Shown: positions 1 to 8,844 of the stretch, piece after piece
How the letters are laid out: every line of letters begins with the position of its first letter
Position numbering within the stretch: position 1 is the first letter of the stretch
NCBI GenBank assembly: GCA_011365055.1
Contig: RDOG01000027.1
Span: forward strand, 1-46,236
DNA length: 46,236 bases
Source of the DNA: Promethearchaeota archaeon
GTDB lineage: Archaea; Asgardarchaeota; Lokiarchaeia; Helarchaeales; RDOG01
Direction of reading: 5' to 3'
The notes under the pieces: generated by a model
Databases searched by the model: none
The model's input: the letters and a program-made list of their open reading frames with translations, nothing else
Told to the model about the DNA's origin: nothing
Program-made: the position numbers and the translations under genes

Positions 1-731
1 TTTTTAATTTTTGGAATAAATTTGGGAGGAGGAACGACATACCCACCTTCTCCTTGAACAGGTTCTATAATTATAGCAGCTACTTCATCAGGAGGTAAAA
101 ATGTTTCAAAACACACCTCTTTAAGGTAATTTGCACACCATGTACCACAACTTGGGTAATCCATTTTAAATACGCATCGATAACAATAAGCATACGGAAC
201 ATGAACACCACCAATAGTAGGTAGAAAACGTTTTTGTTGAATTGGTTTTGATGCAGTGAAAGCTAAAGAACCCATTGTTCGTCCATGAAAAGCTCCAACA
301 AAAGAAACAACTTCTAATACAGATCTATTCCATCTTGCAATTTTCGCAGCAGCTTCAACGGATTCTGTTCCACTATTACTGAAAAATATTTTTTTATTAT
401 CATCACCAGGACTAATTTCACGTAAAATATTAGCGTAATCGACTTGTGGTTTATTATAGAAATCTTGACCTGCACCATGAATCAGTTTTTCCACTTGTTC
501 TTTAATTACTTTGATAATTCGAGGATGAGAATATCCTAGATTAGCAACTGCCACTCCAGCGGAAAAATCTAAAAATTTATTTCCATCAACATCCTCTAAA
601 ACACATCCATATCCTCTTTCAGGACAAAAGTCCGATACTTTTGTACTTAAAACTAGAGTTTTTTTATCTTTTTCTATAATTTCATAGGCCTTGGGCCCTG
701 GCAAACTGGTTTTTATATCGGGAATCTTCAT
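1..731 (-). CDS. class III PLP aminotransferase, C-terminal part missing at window edge
   Basis: This is a PLP-dependent fold-type I aminotransferase of the acetylornithine/ornithine/4-aminobutyrate group, which moves an amino group between an omega-amino acid and a 2-oxo acid. The reading frame stays open to base 1, so the window holds about 240 N-terminal residues. Visible family motifs are LPGPKA near the start, GVAVANLGYSHP, FFSNSGTESVEAAAKIAR (PLP phosphate-binding turn), GAFHGRTMGSLAFTASK and IIIEPVQGEGGY. A Cys cluster (CYRCVF...CGTWC) resembles the one in Thermococcales homologues. The PLP lysine lies beyond the edge. I chose the ATG at 731 because GAGGT lies 10 nt upstream and the protein then begins just before LPGPKA; an in-frame ATG at 761 has no clear Shine-Dalgarno. 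The agmatinase-family gene follows on the same strand upstream, so a shared role in arginine/polyamine metabolism is possible but inferred. The exact substrate cannot be told. Confidence 0.85.
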   Translation of the reverse strand, partial: MKIPDIKTSLPGPKAYEIIEKDKKTLVLSTKVSDFCPERGYGCVLEDVDGNKFLDFSAGVAVANLGYSHPRIIKVIKEQVEKLIHGAGQDFYNKPQVDYANILREISPGDDNKKIFFSNSGTESVEAAAKIARWNRSVLEVVSFVGAFHGRTMGSLAFTASKPIQQKRFLPTIGGVHVPYAYCYRCVFKMDYPSCGTWCANYLKEVCFETFLPPDEVAAIIIEPVQGEGGYVVPPPKFIPKIK

Positions 732-788
732 ATTCCGTTCTACCTCTTTAAAATTTTTCATTATGAAATTTTAATTATTAAATAATAT

Positions 789-1673
789 CTAATAAACATG
801 AACGACTTTTAAATCTGTAAGAGTTTCGACTATTAACCTAGCAGCTAAATGCGAGGTCATATCGTTTATATCAAATTTAGGATTAGTTTCCATTATATCA
901 AAGCCAACTAAACCTAGTCTAGCGATTTTTTTAAGCAAATATATAACCTGGGTGCTAGAAAAACCACCGGGAGATGGTGTGCTAACACCCGGAGCAAAAG
1001 CAGGATCAAAACAATCCATGTCTACGGATATATAAATATATTCTCCAATACGTTTCTTTATTATTTGAAAGATTTCTTTGATACCAATTTCCATAAGATC
1101 AAATGGAGTTAAAGTAAGTATCCCTTTTTCCCTCAACGTTCTGATTTCTTCTAATTCAGGTTCTCTTATGCCTAATTCTACACTTTTTTGTAAGTCTACA
1201 AATTTGGATGCATCTGCTACTACAGAACCATAATACGGTCTATCACTATAAATGATATCTGGATGAGCATCAAAATAAATTAAACTAATTTCTATATTTT
1301 TAGGATATCCTCGAAGTATTTCTGCAGTTATTGAATGATCACCACCAATAGCTATAGGAAATTTCTTCTTTTTTAAAATGTTATTGATGAAATGATTTAC
1401 TTCTTTTTTAGTTATATTTCCATAATCCCAAACTTTCGAAATTATTTCACCCGTCATTGATTGAGCAATTCGATTCGGTCCAAATAATTCTCTCTGATTT
1501 GAGATTTTTCTTATTTGGTCAGGACCAGATGAAGATCCAGCTCTATAGGCGTGAGAACCACTTTCATCAGGGACTCCGACCAGAATTATTTCAGCATCTT
1601 CAAAATTCGTATTTGACCAAACAAACTTGCTCAAGAGCTCATCAACCTCTAAAATAATTAGATTATTTAACAA
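789..1673 (-). CDS. speB: agmatinase/arginase-family ureohydrolase
   Basis: This is a binuclear Mn enzyme of the ureohydrolase fold, most likely agmatinase (agmatine to putrescine plus urea). All metal ligands of the family are visible: GGDHS (His113), YFDAHPD (Asp135, His137, Asp139) and SVDMDCFDP (Asp218, Asp220). A glutamate in DIMETNP (about 262) matches the usual C-terminal acidic position. The loop reads DAHPD where many agmatinases have DAHTD, so guanidinobutyrase or another guanidino substrate is possible. The full length of 294 residues is normal for the family. The outer start is TTG at 1673. An internal TTG at 1634 has GAGGT 10 nt upstream and could be the true start, giving 281 residues. 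The family is certain and the substrate is not. Confidence 0.88.
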   Translation of the reverse strand: MLNNLIILEVDELLSKFVWSNTNFEDAEIILVGVPDESGSHAYRAGSSSGPDQIRKISNQRELFGPNRIAQSMTGEIISKVWDYGNITKKEVNHFINNILKKKKFPIAIGGDHSITAEILRGYPKNIEISLIYFDAHPDIIYSDRPYYGSVVADASKFVDLQKSVELGIREPELEEIRTLREKGILTLTPFDLMEIGIKEIFQIIKKRIGEYIYISVDMDCFDPAFAPGVSTPSPGGFSSTQVIYLLKKIARLGLVGFDIMETNPKFDINDMTSHLAARLIVETLTDLKVVHVY

Positions 1674-1758
1674 AAAGTTTCTTTATTATGTATGTAAAAT
1701 ACTCTAAAATATCTTTATTCTAAAAAGTATTTTAAAAATTATAAAAAGTGAATTCGTA

Positions 1759-2244
1759 ATGATTCAAAACATTTTAATAATAAATCGAGGCATACCGTTT
1801 GTGGTGGAAAATTTTGGCCAGTGTCATACAATTGATACGAAAAGTTCATTATTTTCAGGTTTTCTAGAAGCATTTATAGATTTTTCCTTGGAGATTTCAG
1901 AAAGTAAAATTAAATCGATAAATTTTGAAGATATAATCATAAGTATAAAGTTTGCTGATGATTTATTGTTTATCATTATAGCAAATAAAGAGGATAATTT
2001 AGAAATTTTGGATAAAAAAATGTCATCAATTATCGATTTATTTTTTGACACGTTTAAGGATTTTACAGAAGCAAAAACAAGAAAAATGGAAAATTTTAAA
2101 GAATTCAGATCCGTTTTAATGAAAAATAACATTGTAAGTAAAATTTGTGATGATGAACGATGTGATTATTGCCCTACAATTGAAGAAGAAGAAATGTTAG
2201 AAAAAATTTACGATAAAATAGAAGAACTTGCAAAAAGTTCATGA
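1759..2244 (+). CDS. small longin/roadblock-like domain protein
   Basis: This 161-residue protein has no recognisable catalytic motif. Its predicted pattern is two beta strands (residues 2-18), a helix (about 31-48), three strands (about 53-77) and a long helix (about 81-105), which is the order seen in longin and related profilin-like folds. The C-terminal third is charged, with three Cys in CDDERCDYCP (about 130-140), possibly a metal site. It reads opposite to both neighbours and ends 2 nt from the korC stop, so the two genes converge. Asgard genomes carry many such proteins and they are thought to partner small GTPases, two of which occur in this window. The fold call is inference from predicted secondary structure. 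Confidence 0.6.
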   Translation: MIQNILIINRGIPFVVENFGQCHTIDTKSSLFSGFLEAFIDFSLEISESKIKSINFEDIIISIKFADDLLFIIIANKEDNLEILDKKMSSIIDLFFDTFKDFTEAKTRKMENFKEFRSVLMKNNIVSKICDDERCDYCPTIEEEEMLEKIYDKIEELAKSS

Positions 2245-2246
2245 AT

Positions 2247-2798
2247 TTAAATTTTAATTATCTTTTCATATCCTAATTTTAGAGCTTTTATGTTAATTAC
2301 ATTATTTTTTTGTGATAAATTATTTTTAATTACTTCATTAACAATCTCCAATGGAATTAGATTAACCAATTTTAAAAACCCTCCAATTAAGCTTATACTT
2401 AATGGAAGAGCAGATCCAATTACATCTATAATTTCCATGTCATTTAACACGTAAACTTTTAGTTTTACTTTTTTTATAAGATGTTTTATTTCTTTCCACA
2501 AAGATTCAAATAAAATTATTGTTCCACCATCGATTAAATTAGATATATAAGCTTCAAAACTTGTTTTATTCATCACTAATAAATAATTAATTTCGTCCAT
2601 GTTAATTTCATTTATTGGATTTAAAGAAATAATGACATTACAAGCTGCAGTACTTCCTCTAACGGCAGCACCGTAACTTTCGGTTTGAAGAACGTGGAAT
2701 TTTTTAAGGAAAAAGGCATTTGCTATAATTATTCCTGCAGAAATAATTCCTTGACCGCCACTTCCAGCAATCCGGATTTTAATGTCGTTATTTATCAT
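2247..2798 (-). CDS. korC: 2-oxoacid:ferredoxin oxidoreductase, gamma subunit
   Basis: This is the gamma subunit of a CoA-dependent 2-oxoacid:ferredoxin oxidoreductase (KGOR type). The family signature IRIAGSGGQGIISAG lies at residues 7-21, followed by ESYGAAVRGSTAACNVIIS at about 41-59. At 183 residues it has the normal length. The ATG overlaps the korB stop by 4 nt (ATGA), so translation is probably coupled. It is the last gene of the korA-korB-korC operon. The complex would oxidise a 2-oxoacid such as 2-oxoglutarate to an acyl-CoA while reducing ferredoxin in the cytoplasm, or run reductively. Confidence 0.9.
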   Translation of the reverse strand: MINNDIKIRIAGSGGQGIISAGIIIANAFFLKKFHVLQTESYGAAVRGSTAACNVIISLNPINEINMDEINYLLVMNKTSFEAYISNLIDGGTIILFESLWKEIKHLIKKVKLKVYVLNDMEIIDVIGSALPLSISLIGGFLKLVNLIPLEIVNEVIKNNLSQKNNVINIKALKLGYEKIIKI

Positions 2799-3562
2799 TT
2801 TCGATCACGTAACAACCTCGAAAATTCGGGTTTAATTTCTTTTTTAAACACGCCAACTTTGATTGCTCCAGGTTCTGTCTCTTTTAAAGTAAATTTTCTT
2901 AAATAATCTACAAGAGAAAGTTGATTTTTGCGCCCAAATTCAGTAGGACAAGGCGACATTACTTCGATGAATGAAAATCCTTCATGCGATATGGCTTCTT
3001 TAATGGTTTTTATTAATTCCCGAGGGTGATATACAGTCCATCTGGCAATATAGGATCCACCGGATGCTTCTACGAGCTTACATAAATCAGGAAAAGGGTG
3101 TTCTAAATGTCCATTTTTTGAGGTGGATGTTATTGAAGCGAAAGGTGTTGTGGGGGCAAACTGACCACCAGTCATTCCATAAATAGCATTATTTACAAGA
3201 ATTACTGTTAAATCAATATTTCTTCTCGCAGCATGGATTAAATGATTCCCTCCAATTCCTGCACCATCACCATCACCCGTAAAAACTATAACTTTCAAAT
3301 TATTATTAAAAATTTTTGTACCTGATGCAAAAGGAATTGCTCTTCCGTGTAAGGTATGTAAAGTATTTAACTTTAAATACGGACTAGGGATCCAAGAAGA
3401 GCATCCAATTCCAGATACACATAAAATATTCTCTAATTTTAATTCAAGATCATCTAAAGCTCGAATAAAACAATTTAAAATAATACCGTTTCCACATCCA
3501 GAACAAAATGTAGTTGGTAAATACTGCAAATACTTGTCAATCAAATATTCGGTGTCCTTCAT
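2795..3562 (-). CDS. korB: 2-oxoacid:ferredoxin oxidoreductase, TPP-binding beta subunit
   Basis: This is the thiamine-diphosphate-binding subunit of the same complex. The TPP/Mg motif GDGDGAGIGGNHLIHAARR starts at about residue 96 and ends in VNNAIYGMTGGQ. Cys20, Cys23 and Cys54, plus the Cys in SPCPTEFGR near residue 204, are positioned as ligands of the family's [4Fe-4S] cluster. HGRAIPFASG matches the conserved region before the TPP site. The length of 255 residues is typical of KorB rather than of pyruvate-specific PorB. It lies 3 nt after korA and overlaps korC. Substrate preference (2-oxoglutarate or other 2-oxoacids) is inferred from resemblance only. Confidence 0.92.
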   Translation of the reverse strand: MKDTEYLIDKYLQYLPTTFCSGCGNGIILNCFIRALDDLELKLENILCVSGIGCSSWIPSPYLKLNTLHTLHGRAIPFASGTKIFNNNLKVIVFTGDGDGAGIGGNHLIHAARRNIDLTVILVNNAIYGMTGGQFAPTTPFASITSTSKNGHLEHPFPDLCKLVEASGGSYIARWTVYHPRELIKTIKEAISHEGFSFIEVMSPCPTEFGRKNQLSLVDYLRKFTLKETEPGAIKVGVFKKEIKPEFSRLLRDRK

Positions 3563-3565
3563 AAC

Positions 3566-4690
3566 TTATTCAACTTCTTCTTTAATGAAAGAATAGATTT
3601 CTTTAATTGAAGGTACTAAACCGCCTAACTTATTATAAGAGACTATTTGTCCATGAGAAACACGTTCAATTTCCCGTGATAATTTTCCCATATTCATCTC
3701 AATCACAAAAATTTTTTTAAAGTTCTTATTAAATAATTCTCTCAATTGTTGATTAGGGAAAGGCCAGAGTGTTTTAAATCTAATAAAGCCCATTTTATAG
3801 CCTTCTTCTCGTAATTTCAAGAACGCACCGTATGATGGACGGGCAGAAACACCAAATGAACATATGAAATAATCTGCATCCTCAACATTTTTTAGTTCTA
3901 AATCAATAATTTTGTTTGAGGCATTCTGAACCTTTGCAATAATTCGAATTATATTTTCAGTATGAATATTTGAATCATAATTTCGTTTTCCAGACTTTTC
4001 GTGTGCAGATCCAGTTACCATAAAAGGAAAATCCTTTCCAAAAATAAGCATGGAAGGAACTAATGAATCATCAATTGTTTCAAACGGGAATTTATTTGAT
4101 TTATTTAATTTCCTCTCAATAAGTTTAATTTTATTTTTCGGTGGTATTAGGAGTCCTTCTCTAGAATGTCCAATGGCACCATCCATTAGTAAAATCACTG
4201 GTAGACGAAATTCTTCTGCTAGATTAAAACTTCTGATTGTCATCTCAAATGATTCTTGAACGGACCATGGAGACAATACAATAGATTCGTAATCACCATG
4301 AGCACCAAAACGCGCTTGATAGAAATCTTGTTGAGAGGGATAAGTTGCCTGACCAGTAGAAGGACCTGATCGTTGCACATCAACAATTACACAAGGTGTT
4401 TCTGTAAAATATGCATAAGAAATGGCTTCTTGCATTAAAGAAAATCCAGGACCCGAAGTTGCAGTCATTGCCTTCGCACCAGCCCATGATGCCCCAATTA
4501 CAGCACATATTGAAGCAATTTCATCTTCAAGTTGCACGAAGAAACCATTATTTTTTGGTAAATTTTGAGATAAATATTCTGCAATTTCTGTTGCAGGAGT
4601 GATGGGATACCCTGCAAAAAAATTACAGCCAGCAGCTAAAGCTCCAAGTGCACATGCGTGATCTCCTAATATAAAAAGTTCATTTTCCAT
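3566..4690 (-). CDS. korA: 2-oxoacid:ferredoxin oxidoreductase, alpha subunit
   Basis: This is the alpha subunit and carries the pyrimidine-binding half of the active site. It shows GYPITPATEIAEYL (about residues 28-41), LEDEIASICAVIGASWAGAK (about 54-73) and TSGPGFSLMQEAISYA, all characteristic of KorA-type subunits. It also has RSGPSTGQATYPSQQD and the C-terminal Rossmann-like domain with WPFPNQQLRELF. At 374 residues it matches the separate KorA form without a fused gamma domain. It heads the operon, with korB 3 nt downstream. The delta ferredoxin-like subunit (KorD) that often precedes archaeal korA is not present upstream, where a decayed unrelated gene lies. Confidence 0.92.
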   Translation of the reverse strand: MENELFILGDHACALGALAAGCNFFAGYPITPATEIAEYLSQNLPKNNGFFVQLEDEIASICAVIGASWAGAKAMTATSGPGFSLMQEAISYAYFTETPCVIVDVQRSGPSTGQATYPSQQDFYQARFGAHGDYESIVLSPWSVQESFEMTIRSFNLAEEFRLPVILLMDGAIGHSREGLLIPPKNKIKLIERKLNKSNKFPFETIDDSLVPSMLIFGKDFPFMVTGSAHEKSGKRNYDSNIHTENIIRIIAKVQNASNKIIDLELKNVEDADYFICSFGVSARPSYGAFLKLREEGYKMGFIRFKTLWPFPNQQLRELFNKNFKKIFVIEMNMGKLSREIERVSHGQIVSYNKLGGLVPSIKEIYSFIKEEVE

Positions 4691-4929
4691 ACAACATTCA
4701 CTTCATTTATTTCTCATTAAAACAAAAATCAATATAAATCCAATCATCAAGGATATTGGAGATGCGATGTACAAATTATCAATCAGAATGTTTAAAATTA
4801 TGAAAAAACTCCTCCTTTAACTCTTTTATTTTCATTATTTATATTATCTAATTATTAAAGATTTCTACTTTATCAAAATCCATTTGTGTGAAGGTTCTTC
4901 TTTCCAACCAGAAAATTATCATTTCCGAT

Positions 4930-5279
4930 ATTATTAATCAGGGATTAGCAATAAATGTTAGAACCCGAGATGAAAAGACTGCCAATTTCACTTCTCTTTC
5001 AGTAGAAATGTTATATTTAATACTATGAGGTATGTAAATTATAATAGCAAGCTCATTAAAAATATCATTTCGCTTTAATTTCCAAATTTACTTCCCGCAT
5101 TTAATTTTATATTCTCCACTTAAAATAACTAAAAACGTTTCAATTCTTAGATTTTAAAATCCAATATTGCCATTTTTTAATTTAATTAGTCCAAATTCTA
5201 TGATTTGTAAAATTTCATTATAAGGATCCACTAAGATATTATATCCAAATTCAATTGAAGGTTTATCACATACGTTCAT
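4930..5279 (-). pseudogene. decayed iolB-like (5-deoxy-glucuronate isomerase family) gene
   Basis: From an ATG at 5279-5277, preceded by a good Shine-Dalgarno (GGAGGA at 5290-5295), a single reverse frame reads as a cupin of the IolB family. It contains FGYNILVDPYNEILQI, then IIEFGLIKLKNG, FLVILSGEYKIKCG, IIIYIPHSIKYNIS and EREVKLAVFSS. This follows the order of IolB proteins (a YNxLV start, an EFGxxxL segment, a VVLSGxxxV strand, a YVPPxTxYxI strand and a final AVxSAP strand). The frame is broken by TAA at 5154-5156 and 5088-5090 and by TGA near 4938. Past that, another frame reads LVGKKNLHTNG, like the family's later GKGN segment. IolB acts in myo-inositol breakdown; no other inositol genes are visible here. 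The pseudogene status is clear from the stops, and the family is recognised from short motifs. Confidence 0.62.
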
Positions 5280-5361
5280 CTTTCTCGTCCTCCAAGCTCT
5301 TTCATTAATTATCATGTTATTGAATAACAATAAGAATTATATCGATTTGGAGTAAAAAATA

Positions 5362-5372
5362 TTATATATAAA
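5362..5372 (+). promoter_or_regulatory. TATA-box candidate for the longin-membrane fusion gene
   Basis: TTATATATAAA lies with its centre about 26 nt before the TTG start at 5393. That is the usual distance from an archaeal TATA box to the transcription start, so the transcript could be leaderless. No Shine-Dalgarno is seen before this TTG, which agrees with a leaderless start. It remains a guess in such AT-rich sequence. Confidence 0.3.
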
Positions 5373-5392
5373 TTAATTACGAAAAAAATAAA

Positions 5393-6346
5393 TTGGGGAT
5401 CCATATTTTTCATCAACTTTATATAATCAATCCAAAAGGAATTTGCATATTTTCTTTGAACTTCATTAAAAGAGAAATCGAACCCCAAATGGTGGCAGGT
5501 TATTTATCTGCGATGAGCGACTTTTCTCATGAATTTATGGGAGGAGACTTTAATAAAGTTGATTTATTTGATGAAAAACTTGTTGTTTACGAAGATGCAG
5601 CAACGAAATTAAAAATTGCAGCGTTGACCAATACTCTTGATAATACAACCTTACTCCGCAAAATAATAATTAAAATATTGCACAAATTTGAAGATTTAAA
5701 TATAAATGATAAAAATGGAAATTTTAATTTGTCATTAAAAGAACAATCCATTGAGTTGGAGCATTATATCAGGGATTTATTAAAAAGAAATACAATGAAA
5801 AGAGATAATAAATCTAGTGCAATAGCTTTTATAATTGGAGCATTAATTCTTTCTTCCTTCTTGATTATAACAGGAGAGTATTTTATATATTTGATTAATT
5901 ATTTTATTAATTTATTACAAAATTTATTTTTATCGATTCCTCTTAATTTTAATATGTTTGATCCTGCTAATGCAATAATAACTACAATGATAATTACAGA
6001 AATGTCGGCTATATTTTTTCTACTCCAATTCTATTTTAATGTAGGATTAATATTTTCAGCATATTTATATGGATACCTTTTAGGTTCGAGAAAAGCTTCA
6101 TTCAAACATGGAATTAGCTTGCTTCTTGTTGAAATTCCGATATCATGTATAATATTATTTATTCTTAGAAATTTATTTTTGGTAATATTTTATATATTTT
6201 CATTCACTCTGTTTTTTTATTTACCAGTTTTATCTTCAACTTATCTTTTTTACTTAGGGGCAATAGCAAGAGAAAAAAGAAAGTTATATCATATTCCGGA
6301 AGGTCAAAAATATAGATTTATTCTTCCAGATCCAGAAAATTTTTAA
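5393..6346 (+). CDS. longin-like domain fused to a multi-pass membrane domain
   Basis: Residues 1-105 show a strand-strand-helix-strands-helix pattern (QLYIINPKGICIF, then AGYLSAMSDFSHEFMGG, then LKIAALTNT, then a long helix ending near 101) like a longin/roadblock fold. A charged linker (about 106-140) leads to at least five hydrophobic segments (about 142-180, 195-230, 240-258 and 261-292), so the protein is an integral membrane protein with a cytoplasmic N-terminal domain. The start is TTG at 5393 with no clear Shine-Dalgarno; the first in-frame ATG is 32 codons later and would remove the first strands. It is not in an operon. In eukaryotes longin domains sit on trafficking proteins and GTPase regulators; a comparable membrane-anchored GTPase-partner role here is inference. 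Confidence 0.65.
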   Translation: MGIHIFHQLYIINPKGICIFSLNFIKREIEPQMVAGYLSAMSDFSHEFMGGDFNKVDLFDEKLVVYEDAATKLKIAALTNTLDNTTLLRKIIIKILHKFEDLNINDKNGNFNLSLKEQSIELEHYIRDLLKRNTMKRDNKSSAIAFIIGALILSSFLIITGEYFIYLINYFINLLQNLFLSIPLNFNMFDPANAIITTMIITEMSAIFFLLQFYFNVGLIFSAYLYGYLLGSRKASFKHGISLLLVEIPISCIILFILRNLFLVIFYIFSFTLFFYLPVLSSTYLFYLGAIAREKRKLYHIPEGQKYRFILPDPENF

Positions 6347-6950
6347 AATACTATGGCGAATATTCATATCCATAAAGAATAGAAAAGATATCTTTCAAGT
6401 AATTGATTTCTATATTGAATTAAAAATTTTAACTTACAATCATTCATTTAATTTTCTCCATATAGATATTCCTCCCATCCAATTTATCAACTCTCACATA
6501 ATATTCATTCATATCATCCTTGATTTTTTTGAATTTCTTATAATTTTCTACTAATTTGATAAAATCTTCCATATCGAAAACGACTTGTGCAAATCGAATT
6601 TATTACTATCGCGCACTATCTTTATAATATATAATAATATAACATATTATACACCTTTCTGGAGGATTTAATTTCTATTTTTTGATTATATCGTGTTTAA
6701 AAGAGCTAAGGTTTTTTATCAATTAAAGTCTTCTGAATAAATTATTCTAAAATTTGCAGATATAATCATTATTAATGATCCAAGCATTGAGAATTAGCTT
6801 AAAGAATTGCATCCCGGCATATATAATGGGCAAAAAATCAGATATATTCTTCTTTTAGGAGAAGATTGGACACAGATCGTTTCTTAGTATTGAGAAATCT
6901 ATAAGAGTTTTATTTAGCAGAAATATCTAGGAACGATTCTGTGCCATAAA
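6347..6950. other. gene-free stretch with decayed coding remnants
   Basis: No intact gene is visible. On the minus strand at about 6447-6602 a short frame reads IRFAQVVFDMEDFIKLVEN and ends in LDGRNIYMEKIK before TGA at about 6447; it is blocked upstream by TAA, so it looks like the end of a lost gene. On the plus strand at about 6778-6900 a broken frame reads LKELHPGIYNGQKIRYILL then LGEDWTQIVS, interrupted by stops, and could be a second remnant. Neither family was recognised. Confidence 0.35.
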
Positions 6951-8474
6951 CTACGATAATATTTGTTTCATTTGCGTCATCTCGCCCCATCGAGCGAGGG
7001 CCGCATAGGTTCGAGCAATTCTATGAGTTTCTGGAAGGGGAACAATTTTATGTTCTCGAAGCATATCGGGCATACCCGATTTAGCTTGAGAACTTCCCAG
7101 AAAGAACACGGGTTTCTTTTGTTTGAACATGCTTCGACTAATTTTTTTTATCTCTGATTTTAGCATGGTGATGAGCATGTCTTCATTTTCCATCATTTTT
7201 CGAAAACTCTCCAATTGATCCCCGAGACCCATATCTTCAGCGATATTTCCAGCCATTTCTGCCATGCTTTCTTGATCGTCAGGCATGTCTCCAAAAATCA
7301 CGAGCATACCGTCAAAATTGTCTTCATCTGCGAGAATTTTTGCCAATTTACCGATTACGGAGAAATCCATACTATCGGTCAAGTCAATAGGATTGGAATG
7401 CGACCAGTATTCAGGGAGAAATCCATTTAGTTTTTCAATTGTAGCAGGATTTAATGTGGCGAGTTCTAATCCAGCATTATTGATGGCATCAGATGCTTGG
7501 ACACCAAGACTTCCTGCAGGGGTAATGACTCCGACTCTTTTACCTTTTGGCAGATAGGTTAACATAAAAGAAGAACAAACATCTGCAAGTTCGATTATGC
7601 TCTCTACAGTAATTATTCCAGTTTGTTTTGCGAACCCTTCATAAATTCTATTGCTGAATTTACCGGCGATGGCCCCCACATGGCTCGTTGCAGCTTGTTG
7701 CCCGGCACGGGTTTGTCCCGCCTTGTACATTACAACAGGCTTTTCATATCCGCATTTTCGAGCAATCTTGAGGAATCGTTTCCCGTCAGAAATTCCTTCA
7801 GTATATACTCCAATTACTTTAGTTACAGGATCTTGATTATAATATTCAATAAAATCTTGCAAGTCAAGACAGGCTGCATCTCCAAGATTTATGAATTTTG
7901 AGACCCCAACTCCTCGTTTTGCGATCTCATTAATAGTGTTGCACCCAGCAGTTCCCCCTCGGGATACAACGGAGATGTGCCCATTTGGAATTGTAATAAA
8001 CCTCGGACCAAAAATGGCATATAAAGACACGTCTTCACTGTAGATGCCATTACAATTAGGTCCGGCAAATACAAATCCATTTTTTCTTGCAATACTCACT
8101 ATTTCGTCTTGTAATTGAAGTTTATCTTTATTATATCCTATGGATTCCGAAAATCCTGATGAAATAATAACTGCGGCTTTCATATTTTTTGCAGAACATT
8201 CTTCAAGAACTGAAGGTACTGCCTTCGAGGGAACGATGATATAGACAAGATCTAAATCAGATTCTATTTGATTTAAGTCAGATTTTATGGGTTGACCCAT
8301 AATTTTATGTCCATCTTTTATATTTTTATTAATTAAGTGAATATCTCCTTTAAATTTTTTCCGTATCAAGCTCATGAGTAGCATACTTGAGACTCCGATT
8401 AACTTTCGGCTCACGCCAACCAATGTCAAGTTTTTGGGATGGAAAAAATAATCCATAAGTTCCAGCTTATTCAT
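6951..8474 (-). CDS. ADP-forming acyl-CoA synthetase, alpha-subunit-type (CoA-binding) protein
   Basis: This belongs to the nucleoside-diphosphate-forming acyl-CoA synthetase superfamily, whose members couple acyl-CoA cleavage to ATP formation from ADP. The order is a CoA-binding Rossmann domain (residues 8-140, LTLVGVS near 16 and FAGPNCNGIY at 136-145), then two ligase-CoA domains (SVVSRGGTAGCN near 168, VYTEGISDGKRF near 223, KAGQTRAGQQAATSHVGAIAG at 251-271). His265 in SHVG is in the position of the phosphorylated active-site histidine. The length of 507 residues fits a separate alpha chain; the ATP-grasp beta chain is not nearby. SRGG replaces the usual SQSG, and the C-terminal 100 residues are less typical, so the substrate is open. 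AGGAGAG lies 11 nt before the ATG. Confidence 0.85.
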   Translation of the reverse strand: MNKLELMDYFFHPKNLTLVGVSRKLIGVSSMLLMSLIRKKFKGDIHLINKNIKDGHKIMGQPIKSDLNQIESDLDLVYIIVPSKAVPSVLEECSAKNMKAAVIISSGFSESIGYNKDKLQLQDEIVSIARKNGFVFAGPNCNGIYSEDVSLYAIFGPRFITIPNGHISVVSRGGTAGCNTINEIAKRGVGVSKFINLGDAACLDLQDFIEYYNQDPVTKVIGVYTEGISDGKRFLKIARKCGYEKPVVMYKAGQTRAGQQAATSHVGAIAGKFSNRIYEGFAKQTGIITVESIIELADVCSSFMLTYLPKGKRVGVITPAGSLGVQASDAINNAGLELATLNPATIEKLNGFLPEYWSHSNPIDLTDSMDFSVIGKLAKILADEDNFDGMLVIFGDMPDDQESMAEMAGNIAEDMGLGDQLESFRKMMENEDMLITMLKSEIKKISRSMFKQKKPVFFLGSSQAKSGMPDMLREHKIVPLPETHRIARTYAALARWGEMTQMKQILS

Positions 8475-8844
8475 TTTTCACATTACTCTCCTGGGGTGGG
8501 TCTCTTTTTTTAAAAAATATTCTTGATTTATAAATTCAATTTAATATGTATGATTTTTTACATATCAGCAGGCTATTATAGAGGTGATCTAAACCTTCCA
8601 GCTTGTTTCATCAGAATTTTAAAGAAATCAAATTTAAATTTTCTCATACTTATCTCAGAATTCATGTCTTAAAATATATATATATATGAACATTGACAGA
8701 AACATTATATTTTTTTAGAATTATAATAAAAATAGGGGGAAGAATGTTCTAGTTTTAAAAAAAAAAGAAATTCATAATTGAAAATTCGGTTTTTTATCTT
8801 GCCATCTATTCTATGTGTTAAAAAAAATAAAAAGAGAAGATTTT
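8475..8844. other. intergenic stretch without a gene
   Basis: Very AT-rich, with a short TA run at about 8675-8688 and several A or T tracts. No open frame with coding character, tRNA or clear hairpin was found. It probably holds the promoter of the acyl-CoA synthetase-like gene on the minus strand and the 3' end of the molybdopterin gene. Confidence 0.5.

Noticed and set aside
7285..7901. Several plus-strand frames opposite the acyl-CoA synthetase-like gene
   Set aside because: They overlap a full-length minus-strand gene with clear catalytic motifs and have no family features of their own.
8675..8688. TA-repeat considered as a promoter or origin element
   Set aside because: Short TA runs occur throughout this AT-rich sequence, and no flanking repeats or neighbouring replication genes support an origin.
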